A program made the translations under genes and the position numbers. Of a stretch of 5,588 bases of DNA, positions 1 through 5,530 are shown piece after piece (position 1 is the stretch's first letter; every line of letters begins with the position of its first letter). Under the pieces are notes generated by a model that did no database searches, was not told the origin of the DNA, and worked only from the letters and a program-made list of their open reading frames with translations. Source of the DNA: Candidatus Mediterraneibacter gallistercoris (GTDB lineage Bacteria; Bacillota_A; Clostridia; Lachnospirales; Lachnospiraceae); the NCBI GenBank assembly GCA_019119745.1, contig DWWI01000206.1:1-5588 (forward strand), in the 5' to 3' direction.

Positions 1-197
1 CAGAGCATTGCTTTTGTGTGCTGTCAAGGGTGGCGTAAGCTGCAATCAAACTTCATATCTGCAATTTTCAAGGTTCAATCTGAGCCTATTTCTTAGGCTT
101 TGTTTTTTCATAACTCATTTGACACTACCCATTTTATGCCTGTTTTCCGGATAGTATGTCCTGTGAATGGTTTTCCTATACGCCGCCGGCCCGCCGT
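1..197. other. Gap downstream of argD, no confident gene; possible mobile-element edge
   Basis: No convincing gene is visible here. On the plus strand two frames stay open from the window edge (one to a TAG at 94-96, another to about 150), and a third stops at 36-38. None has a recognisable product, and the stretch is too short to judge. The sequence is more AT-rich and less structured than the arg genes up to about position 150. It contains TTTGACACTACCC at 119-131, which looks like a possible transposon end, but no partner repeat or transposase is visible in the window. A very GC-rich patch (181-195, CGCC/GCCG repeats) sits directly after the argD stop codon; it does not fold into a clear terminator for the operon. 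Calling this a mobile-element flank is inference. Confidence 0.3.
83..108 (+). terminator. Plus-strand terminator-like hairpin
   Basis: The stem AGCCTA (83-88) pairs with TAGGCT (94-99) around a five-base loop, followed on the plus strand by the T-rich run TTGTTTTTT ending at 108. On the minus strand there is no T-run after the stem, so the hairpin would act on a transcript entering from the left and converging on argD. The stem is only six base pairs, so the call is moderate. Confidence 0.4.
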
Positions 198-1382
198 TTA
201 ATCTGCCAGCGCCTGTTTCAGTTTTCCGATCATCTCGTCAATATGTTTCTCCTCCACGATCAGAGGCGGAACAAATCGGAGCACATTTCCTTCGGCCTGT
301 ATTACCAGAAGGCCGCCTTCCACACACCGCCGGTTTACTTCGGCGATCGGCTTTGTGATCTTGATACCCTGCATCAGACCTTTTCCTTTACGCTGAACTA
401 CACAGTCCAGCTCCTCCACAAGCTCATCCAGCTTTTTCGTGAGGTAAGGAGCCACTTCATTGACATGGCCCACGATATTATCCCGCTCAAAGATCTCGAT
501 CACTTTCTTCACGGCAGTGCACGCAAGCGGATTACCGCCATATGTCGCTCCATGGTCTCCGGGTTTCAGAGAGTATTGCGCGACTTCTTCTGTCATGGCA
601 AACGCTCCCACCGGAATACCGTTTCCGATGGCTTTTGCCATTGTCATAATATCCGGCTTTGTGCCGAATCCCTGCCATGCGAACATACTTCCTGTCCTGC
701 CCATGCCGCACTGCACCTCATCGCAGATCATAAGGATTCCGTTCTCGTCACAGATTTGCCGGATTCCTTCCATAAATTCCTGTGTGGCAAGATTGATGCC
801 GCCCTCTCCCTGCAGCGGCTCCAGAATGATCGCGCAGGTCTTGTCACTGACCAGTGCTTTCACACTGTCCAGATCATTAAACTTCGCGAATTTCACACCC
901 GGTACAAGGGGCTCAAACGGCTCTCTGTAAGAATCATGTCCTGTCACGGACACAGCGCCGAACGTCCTGCCGTGGAATGAATTCTCCATAGCAATGAATT
1001 CATATCTTCCTGTTCCTTTTGTATATGCGTAGCGTCTGGCTGACTTTAAGGCGCCTTCCACGGCCTCACCTCCGCTGTTTGTAAAGAACACACGGTCCAT
1101 GCCGCACACCCGGTTCAGCTCTCTCGCCGCCTCGCCGCAGCTCTCGTGATAGTAGAGATTGGAAGTATGATACAGTTTGTCTATCTGCGCCTTAAGCGTC
1201 TCATTTAACTCTTTGTTGTCGTACCCCAGTCCTGTCACTGCAAAACCTGCCGCAAAATCAAGGTATTCTTTCCCGTCTGTATCATAAAGATACATTCCCT
1301 CGCCGTGATCCAGCACGACCGGGAAACGGTTGTAGACATGGATCAGATTCTCTTCTGCTGCCTGTATTTTATTATTCACCAT
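198..1382 (-). CDS. argD: Acetylornithine aminotransferase ArgD
   Basis: This class-III PLP aminotransferase converts N-acetylglutamate semialdehyde plus glutamate to N-acetylornithine plus 2-oxoglutarate in the cytoplasm. Numbered from the chosen ATG (394 aa), visible marks are TNSGGEA (101-107), the FHGRT motif (136-140), EPLQGEGG (188-195), the cofactor aspartate in CDEVQ (D221), the Schiff-base lysine in MAKAIGNG (K250), TYGGNPLA (280-287) and the late arginine in LRFVPPL (R369). Length is normal for the family. The frame extends to a GTG at 1403, but that codon has no ribosome binding site; the ATG at 1382-1380 gives the usual short N-terminus ([12 protein letters not shown]) and has a weak AGG-type site upstream. 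With this start the gene overlaps the end of argB by 11 bp, so the two are likely translationally coupled. Related succinylornithine or GABA aminotransferases share the fold, but the neighbouring argB, argJ and argC settle the role. Confidence 0.95.
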   Translation of the reverse strand: MVNNKIQAAEENLIHVYNRFPVVLDHGEGMYLYDTDGKEYLDFAAGFAVTGLGYDNKELNETLKAQIDKLYHTSNLYYHESCGEAARELNRVCGMDRVFFTNSGGEAVEGALKSARRYAYTKGTGRYEFIAMENSFHGRTFGAVSVTGHDSYREPFEPLVPGVKFAKFNDLDSVKALVSDKTCAIILEPLQGEGGINLATQEFMEGIRQICDENGILMICDEVQCGMGRTGSMFAWQGFGTKPDIMTMAKAIGNGIPVGAFAMTEEVAQYSLKPGDHGATYGGNPLACTAVKKVIEIFERDNIVGHVNEVAPYLTKKLDELVEELDCVVQRKGKGLMQGIKITKPIAEVNRRCVEGGLLVIQAEGNVLRFVPPLIVEEKHIDEMIGKLKQALAD

Positions 1383-2271
1383 GATAATACCTGCTTTCTT
1401 CACTGTTTAAAATTGCCGTACCGATTCCTCTGTTCGTAAAGATCTCAAGGAGCAGACAGTGCGGAATACGTCCGTCCAGAATATGCACTCTTGAAACGCC
1501 TGCTTCAATGGCGTCGATACAGTTCTGAAGCTTCGGCAGCATACCGCCTCCGATGTATCCGCTGTCCATCAGCTTCTTTGCCTCATCCACACGGAGCTCG
1601 GAGATAAGCGTAGACGGATCGGACGGATCTTTGTAGACACCCTCGATGTCTGTCAGAAATGCCAGTTTCTCCGCTTTCACCGCGCGGGCAATTGCGCACG
1701 CCGCGTCATCCGCATTGATATTATATGTATTAAAGTCATCGTCCAGTCCCACCGGGCATACGATCGGGAGAAAATCCTTCTCCAGCAGATCATAAAGGAT
1801 CTGGCCGTTTACTTCTTTGATATCCCCCACATATCCGATATCCTGACCGTCGGAATACTTCTTGTCAACCTTCAGGAGAGCTCCGTCCTTGCCGCTGATG
1901 CCGATGGCACGAACGCCAAGACTCTCCACCAGCTGTACCAGACTCTTGTTCACGCGGCCAAGCACCATCTCCGCCACTTCCATCGTATCTGCATCAGTCA
2001 CACGCAGGCCGTTGATAAATTTCGGCTCCATTCCCACTTTGCCGACCCACTTGCTGATCTCCTTGCCGCCGCCGTGAACAATGATCGGCTTGAATCCGAC
2101 AAGCTTCAAAAGAGTCACGTCCTCGATCACACGTTTCTTCAGTTCCTCATCCACCATAGCGCTGCCGCCGTATTTGACCACAATGATCTTGCGGTTGAAG
2201 CGCTGGATATATGGCAGAGCCTCGATGAGAACCTGCGCTTTATCGAGATATTGCTGCATATTCTTATTCAT
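1372..2271 (-). CDS. argB: Acetylglutamate kinase ArgB, probably arginine-inhibited
   Basis: This amino-acid kinase phosphorylates N-acetylglutamate with ATP, the second step of the cyclic pathway. Visible motifs in the 299-aa protein are KYGGSAM (33-39), HGGGKEI (66-72), GLRVTD (89-94), NINADDAA (184-191) and GGGMLPK (241-247, K247). Before KYGG there is an extra N-terminal segment of about 30 residues predicted to be helical, and the C-terminus reads [14 protein letters not shown] (273-286). In characterised enzymes (Thermotoga maritima, Pseudomonas aeruginosa) this N-terminal helix and C-terminal signature go with hexamer formation and arginine feedback inhibition; the E. coli enzyme lacks the helix and is insensitive. 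Feedback inhibition is therefore inferred. The start is fixed by an AAGGAGGT site four bases upstream. The gene overlaps argD at its 3' end and is separated from argJ by 119 bp holding a 78-bp repeat. Confidence 0.97.
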   Translation of the reverse strand: MNKNMQQYLDKAQVLIEALPYIQRFNRKIIVVKYGGSAMVDEELKKRVIEDVTLLKLVGFKPIIVHGGGKEISKWVGKVGMEPKFINGLRVTDADTMEVAEMVLGRVNKSLVQLVESLGVRAIGISGKDGALLKVDKKYSDGQDIGYVGDIKEVNGQILYDLLEKDFLPIVCPVGLDDDFNTYNINADDAACAIARAVKAEKLAFLTDIEGVYKDPSDPSTLISELRVDEAKKLMDSGYIGGGMLPKLQNCIDAIEAGVSRVHILDGRIPHCLLLEIFTNRGIGTAILNSEESRYYHGE

Positions 2272-2275
2272 ACTT

Positions 2276-2283
2276 ACCTCCTT
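2276..2283 (-). promoter_or_regulatory. argB ribosome binding site abutting a repeat hairpin
   Basis: The minus strand reads AAGGAGGT, a full-length match to the anti-Shine-Dalgarno sequence, four bases before the argB ATG at 2271. It fixes the argB start over the in-frame ATG four codons later. It lies one base downstream of the stable repeat hairpin (2285-2319), so the first hairpin arm-to-site distance is minimal and the structure could affect ribosome loading. Confidence 0.9.
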
Positions 2284-2284
2284 C

Positions 2285-2362
2285 GGGGACGTAGTAAAAC
2301 CCGATTTGACTACGTCCCCAATCGAACTTCACGGTGTCCCAAATCGACTTTTGCCCTGTCCC
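2285..2362 (-). repeat. 78-bp modular intergenic repeat, copy 1 (22+22+34)
   Basis: Read on the minus strand this is a 22-bp unit (2362-2341), a second 22-bp unit (2340-2319) and a 34-bp hairpin unit (2318-2285); all three begin GGGAC, and both 22-bp units contain TCGATT near the end. In the hairpin, GGGGACGTAGT (2285-2295) pairs perfectly with ACTACGTCCCC (2309-2319), then after one mismatch AAA pairs with TTT around a five-base loop. The 34-bp unit matches copy 2 at 33 of 34 positions when both are read on the plus strand. The second 22-bp unit matches the one in copy 2 at 20 of 22 positions when the copies are read in opposite orientations. No T-run follows, so it is not a standard terminator. 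It has no coding potential. REP-like or MITE-like identity is inference. Confidence 0.85.
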
Positions 2363-2390
2363 TGTTTACATCATTTTATTCTAAATCGTT

Positions 2391-3614
2391 TTAACTGCGG
2401 TAATCTGCATTGATATCAATATATCCATGTGTCAGGTCGCATCCCCATGCTGCCGCCTCGACATCACCCTCTTTAATATCAGCGATTGCCGTTACTTTCG
2501 GCTGTGACAGGATTTCTGTTGCTTTCTCCTCACTATAGTTCAGTGCAACTCCATTCTCGATGATCTTAAGTTTTCCCGCCTCGCTCTCGAAATAGAGATC
2601 CACTTTCTCCGGATCAAACTGCGCTCCGGAATATCCCATTGCGCACAGGATTCTTCCCCAGTTGGCGTCATGTCCTGCTATCGCTGCTTTGGTCAGATTT
2701 GAGCAGACGATAGATTTTGCAAGTTTTTTTGCCTGCTCTTTCGTATCTGCCCCGATAATTTTAGCTTCAAACAGTGCTGTAGCGCCTTCGCCGTCTCCTG
2801 CCATCTCTTTCGCCAGAGTTTCATTTACATAATGAAGGGCATTTTTAAACGCCTCATACTCCCATGTGCCATAACGGATCTTTTCATTTCCGGCTGCTCC
2901 GTTTGCCAGCAGGAGAACGGTATCATTGGTAGAAGTATCCCCGTCCACTGAGATCATATTATATGTATCTTCCACATCTTCGCTGAGTGCGGCCTGAAGA
3001 GCCTTTTTCGAAATCTTGGCGTCTGTTGTGATAAACGCAAGCATGGTACACATATTCGGGTGAATCATGCCGGATCCTTTTGCCATCCCGCCAATGGTCA
3101 CTGTCACATCCCCTATTTCAACCGTAACTGCAACTTCTTTTTTCTTCGTATCCGTCGTCATGATCGCCTGAGCCGCCTGCGTACCACTCTCAAGATCCGG
3201 TTTCTTCGCCTCCGCCAGCTTACGGATCCCTTCTTTTACTCTGTCCATAGGCAGCTGCATTCCGATCACTCCTGTGGACCCGACCAAAACGCTCCTGGCA
3301 TCTACTCCCAGCACCTGAGCCGCTTCTTTTGCCGTCTCTTTACAATAACTCATGCCCTCTTCTCCGGTACACGCATTTGCAATGCCGGAATTCACGATAA
3401 CAGCCTGTGACTTCATACCGCTGTCAACTACGTTTCGGTCCCACTTTACCGGTGCCGCTTTCACTACATTTGTCGTAAATGTTCCCGCCACTTTACACGG
3501 CTTCTCACTATAGATAAGTGCCATATCCGTGCGGTCCTGATACTTGATCCCGGCTGCTGCCGCTGCCGCCTCAAATCCTTTTGCCGCTGTCACTCCGCCT
3601 TCGATCTTCTGCAT
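2391..3614 (-). CDS. argJ: Glutamate N-acetyltransferase / ornithine acetyltransferase ArgJ
   Basis: ArgJ transfers acetyl from N-acetylornithine to glutamate, releasing ornithine and regenerating N-acetylglutamate; bifunctional members also use acetyl-CoA. The 407-aa precursor self-cleaves into alpha and beta chains before a threonine that becomes the nucleophile. Here that site is MAKGSGMIHPNM then C189-T190-ML, so T190 is the predicted nucleophile and the residue before it is Cys rather than the more familiar Ala. The oxyanion-hole STG (113-115), GDGEGAT (273-279) and the C-terminal NADYRS (402-407) are all present, the last ending in Ser where many homologues have Thr. The site before the ATG is a modest GAGGG about seven bases upstream. 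The gap to the upstream GNAT gene is 45 bp; the gap to argB is 119 bp, most of it a repeat. Sequence alone does not show whether the enzyme is mono- or bifunctional. Confidence 0.97.
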   Translation of the reverse strand: MQKIEGGVTAAKGFEAAAAAAGIKYQDRTDMALIYSEKPCKVAGTFTTNVVKAAPVKWDRNVVDSGMKSQAVIVNSGIANACTGEEGMSYCKETAKEAAQVLGVDARSVLVGSTGVIGMQLPMDRVKEGIRKLAEAKKPDLESGTQAAQAIMTTDTKKKEVAVTVEIGDVTVTIGGMAKGSGMIHPNMCTMLAFITTDAKISKKALQAALSEDVEDTYNMISVDGDTSTNDTVLLLANGAAGNEKIRYGTWEYEAFKNALHYVNETLAKEMAGDGEGATALFEAKIIGADTKEQAKKLAKSIVCSNLTKAAIAGHDANWGRILCAMGYSGAQFDPEKVDLYFESEAGKLKIIENGVALNYSEEKATEILSQPKVTAIADIKEGDVEAAAWGCDLTHGYIDINADYRS

Positions 3615-3659
3615 TTGTCATCCCTCTGCTTTCTTTATCTATATCTATCTGTCTGTTTT

Positions 3660-4106
3660 CTACTGTTCATTAAAAGCTGTAATGTTTTCTTCATTCAATG
3701 TAAAATCATAGTAATTTAAATCCAGACGCTCTGTCCATCCGATCGTATTCCAGAATGCATTTCCGATATCATTCTTTGTAAATGCGATGAGCGAAACCTT
3801 GTTGATCTGCTCTGCCTGCAATGCTTTCATCGCATGGACCACCATATCGCGCCCGATCCCGTGCCGACGATACGCTTCATCCACGCATACATGATAGAGA
3901 CAGCCCCGTCTTCCGTCATGACCGCAAAGAATACTTCCCACAATCTTTCCGTCTTTCACCGCTACCACGCTGGTCGTAGGATTTCTCTTCAGGAACCGGT
4001 CCACACCCTCTCTGGAGTCATCGATACTCCGGATACCGAACCCCCGGATCTTCTTCCAGAGAGCATAAACCTCATCATAATCGTCTATTGTCATAACTCT
4101 TATCAT
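3660..4106 (-). CDS. GNAT-family N-acetyltransferase (YpeA-like) within the arginine operon
   Basis: This 148-aa single-domain protein has the GNAT fold: a strand pair around 46-60, the acetyl-CoA pyrophosphate loop RRHGIG (80-85) after HVCVDEAY, and the late motif NAFWNTIGW (116-124). Conserved-looking pieces DDS (29-31), FLKRNP (38-43) and GHDGRRG (62-68) resemble the YpeA-type acetyltransferases, whose substrate is not established to my knowledge. It is cytoplasmic, with no signal peptide or membrane segment. It lies between argC and argJ in the same direction, 45 bp before argJ, so it is probably co-transcribed. Given the context it may acetylate an amino acid, possibly glutamate, to prime the cycle, but this is inference; a protein or antibiotic acetyltransferase cannot be excluded. 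An AAAGGA site lies ten bases before the chosen ATG; the ATG at codon 5 is an alternative start. It is much shorter than classical ArgA, which also carries a kinase-like domain. Confidence 0.85.
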   Translation of the reverse strand: MIRVMTIDDYDEVYALWKKIRGFGIRSIDDSREGVDRFLKRNPTTSVVAVKDGKIVGSILCGHDGRRGCLYHVCVDEAYRRHGIGRDMVVHAMKALQAEQINKVSLIAFTKNDIGNAFWNTIGWTERLDLNYYDFTLNEENITAFNEQ

Positions 4107-4134
4107 TGTTAAATATTCCTTTCATCTTCATTTA

Positions 4135-4212
4135 GGGACACCCTTCTCACAGCTTTGGGACACCCTGAACTTCGATTCGGGACGTAGTAAAACCCAATTT
4201 GACTACGTCCCC
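4135..4212 (+). repeat. 78-bp modular intergenic repeat, copy 2 (22+22+34)
   Basis: Read on the plus strand this is a 22-bp unit (4135-4156), a second 22-bp unit (4157-4178) and a 34-bp hairpin unit (4179-4212), each beginning GGGAC. Both 22-bp units start GGGACACCC; only the second ends in the TTCGATT shared with copy 1. In the hairpin, GGGACGTAGT (4179-4188) pairs with ACTACGTCCC (4202-4211), with inner AAA/TTT pairs around loop CCCAA. The module order is inverted relative to copy 1. The hairpin begins two bases after the argC stop codon, and no T-run follows it on the operon strand. No target-site duplication is evident on either side. Confidence 0.85.
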
Positions 4213-4214
4213 GA

Positions 4215-5255
4215 TCATGGGAACATCGGGACTAATTCCAACCCTTCGCTCTCTTTTAATCCGAACATCAGGTTCATATTCTGAACCGCCTGTCCCGCAG
4301 CGCCTTTTACCAAATTATCGATAGCGCCCATCATAATGATACGTCCTGTCCTCGGATCGATCTTAAATCCGATATCCACATAGTTGCTGCCCTCTACCCA
4401 TTTCGTCTCCGGGCATACGTCTTTATCAAGGACACGCACAAATTTTTCATCTGCATAATATTTATCGTAAACAGCCTTTACTTCTTCCCAGCTTACATCT
4501 TTCGTAAGTTTTGCATATTCCGTAGCAAGGATTCCTCTGTTCATCGGTACAAGATGCGGGGTGAAATTGAGCACTACTTTCTCACCTGCCGCATACCCCA
4601 GCTGCTCCTCGATTTCAGGAGTATGTCTGTGGGTTGCCACGCCGTAAGCTTTCATATTCTCATTTACTTCACAGAAGAGATTCTGTACTTTTGCTCCTCT
4701 ACCCGCTCCTGAAGTACCTGATTTGGCATCGATGATCAGTGTGCCCATATCGATCAGTCCTTCTTTGGCAAGCGGATAGGCCGTCAGGATGGAGCATGTC
4801 GTATAGCAGCCCGGATTTGCCACCAATCTTGCTTTCTTCACATCTTCGCGGTTGATCTCGCACAGCCCGTATACCGCCTCGTCAATAAACTGCGGCGCCT
4901 TGTGCTCGATCTTGTACCACTCTTCGTAAACTTTCACGTCTTTCAGTCGGAAGTCCGCACTCAGATCAATGATCTTTGTCTTTGAAAGAATTTCTTCATT
5001 TACAAGAGATGCACACAGCCCCTGAGGCGTCGCCGTGAAGATCACATCCACCTGGGATGCCAGTTCCTCCATATTGTCATCCATACAGACCGCATCCACG
5101 ATCTGGAACATATTTCTGTATACATCCGCATATTTCTGATCAATATAGCTTCTTGAGCCATACCATTTGATCTCTGCATCTTTATGTCCTGATAATATTC
5201 TTACAAGCTCGCCGCCTGCATAGCCGGTGGCGCCGATTATACCAACTTTGATCAT
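4215..5255 (-). CDS. argC: N-acetyl-gamma-glutamyl-phosphate reductase ArgC
   Basis: ArgC reduces N-acetylglutamyl-5-phosphate with NADPH to the semialdehyde, third step of the pathway. The 346-aa protein starts with the nucleotide-binding loop GIIGATGYAGGEL (5-17). The catalytic cysteine is in NPGCYTT (C150), the KSGTSGAGR segment follows (178-186), and the histidine motif THRHTPEI (208-215) supplies the active-site His. Length is typical of the long ArgC type. A GGAAAGGA site (5263-5270) lies seven bases before the ATG and supports the start. It is the first gene of the operon; ARG boxes about 150 bp upstream suggest ArgR control. The stop codon is followed within two bases by a hairpin repeat. 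Its 3' end shows no sign of truncation by that repeat. Confidence 0.97.
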   Translation of the reverse strand: MIKVGIIGATGYAGGELVRILSGHKDAEIKWYGSRSYIDQKYADVYRNMFQIVDAVCMDDNMEELASQVDVIFTATPQGLCASLVNEEILSKTKIIDLSADFRLKDVKVYEEWYKIEHKAPQFIDEAVYGLCEINREDVKKARLVANPGCYTTCSILTAYPLAKEGLIDMGTLIIDAKSGTSGAGRGAKVQNLFCEVNENMKAYGVATHRHTPEIEEQLGYAAGEKVVLNFTPHLVPMNRGILATEYAKLTKDVSWEEVKAVYDKYYADEKFVRVLDKDVCPETKWVEGSNYVDIGFKIDPRTGRIIMMGAIDNLVKGAAGQAVQNMNLMFGLKESEGLELVPMFP

Positions 5256-5329
5256 ATCTTTATCCTTTCCGTGTATACTCTATAAATCTTCCTTTTGATT
5301 CTTAGGAATCCTGCTGCGGATTTCCGCAT
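5252..5329 (-). CDS. Possible Arg/Lys-rich leader ORF before argC
   Basis: An ATG at 5329-5327 opens a 25-codon frame beginning MRKSAAGFLRIKRK and ending in a TGA that overlaps the argC start codon in the form ATGA. It contains five Arg codons (CGG, AGA, AGG, AGA, AGG) and four Lys codons. Two small hairpins lie within it: TGCGG/CCGCA (5328-5315) and GATTC/GAATC (5310-5297). No ribosome binding site precedes the ATG, and part of the Arg content comes from the purine-rich argC ribosome binding site, so this may be chance. If translated, it could couple or sense translation into argC; that is speculation. Confidence 0.2.
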   Translation of the reverse strand: MRKSAAGFLRIKRKIYRVYTERIKI

Positions 5330-5402
5330 TTCAGTTTTCTATGATATACCTCATTTAATAGGAAGTAAAGTATTTCATAAAATAAAAAGCTAAGAATAAC
5401 GC

Positions 5403-5459
5403 TTGCATAATAATACATCTTTTTTGCATATTATGCAAGCATTAATTATATATATTCAA
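5403..5459 (-). promoter_or_regulatory. Tandem ARG boxes (predicted ArgR operator) of argC
   Basis: The best site is the perfect palindrome TTGCATA-T-TATGCAA (5424-5438). A second, less symmetric site begins TTGCATA at 5403, exactly 21 bp away. A third half-site ATTCA ends at 5458, 21 bp after the TATGCA half-site ending at 5437. A spacing of 21 bp centre to centre matches paired 18-bp ARG boxes separated by 3 bp in characterised ArgR operators. The sites overlap the predicted promoter elements, consistent with repression when arginine is plentiful. The binding protein is not in the window, so ArgR is inferred. Confidence 0.7.
5410..5438 (-). promoter_or_regulatory. Predicted sigma-A promoter of argC operon
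   Basis: On the minus strand, TTGCAT (5438-5433) and TATTAT (5415-5410) are separated by 17 bases, a fair -35 and a good -10, placing the start near 5403. An alternative pair is TTGAAT (5459-5454) and CATAAT (5435-5430) with an 18-base spacer, starting near 5421. Both choices are covered by the ARG boxes. The leader before argC would be about 150-165 nt. Confidence 0.5.
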
Positions 5460-5474
5460 AAATAAGCTTCTGGA

Positions 5475-5530
5475 AAATACTAAGGCGGAGCATCAGAAGT
5501 CTTCTCCTCTGATGCTCCGCCTGAGTATTT
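5475..5530 (-). terminator. Strong hairpin terminator upstream of argC promoter
   Basis: A perfect 14-bp stem (GGCGGAGCATCAGA 5484-5497 with its complement 5508-5521) encloses a ten-base loop, extended by AAATACT (5475-5481) pairing with AGTATTT (5524-5530). Outward of the GC stem both strands are T-rich (TTAGTATTTT on the minus strand), so it could work in both directions. No plus-strand gene lies to its left here, so it most likely ends a minus-strand transcript entering from the right, insulating argC. Confidence 0.75.

Noticed and set aside
26..108. T-box leader suggested by AAGGGTGG at 26-33 followed by a terminator
   Set aside because: The match does not continue into the ACCGCG part of the T-box consensus, the motif is not part of the terminator stem, and no gene lies downstream on the plus strand.
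156..980. Long open plus-strand frame of 274 codons opposite argD
   Set aside because: It is antisense to argD, whose catalytic motifs are all intact. Its translation is rich in His, Cys and Arg with no recognisable domain, as expected for a shadow frame. The same holds for other plus-strand frames at 460-930, 1862-2077, 2074-2413, 3060-3410 and 3834-4112.
1383..1403. GTG start for argD at 1403
   Set aside because: No ribosome binding site precedes it, and it adds seven residues (GTG-encoded MKKAGII) not typical of ArgD. The ATG at 1382 fits better.
2285..2319. Repeat hairpins as intrinsic terminators inside the operon
   Set aside because: Neither hairpin is followed by a T-run on the operon strand; the sequence after copy 1 is the argB ribosome binding site and after copy 2 is more repeat. 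Partial attenuation is not excluded.
4135..4212. CRISPR array from the repeated 22-bp units
   Set aside because: Only two contiguous units per locus, no spacers between them, no leader or cas genes; the third module is a hairpin.
5256..5402. Riboswitch in the argC leader
   Set aside because: Only two small hairpins of five base pairs are visible, with no conserved riboswitch core and no terminator or sequester helix.
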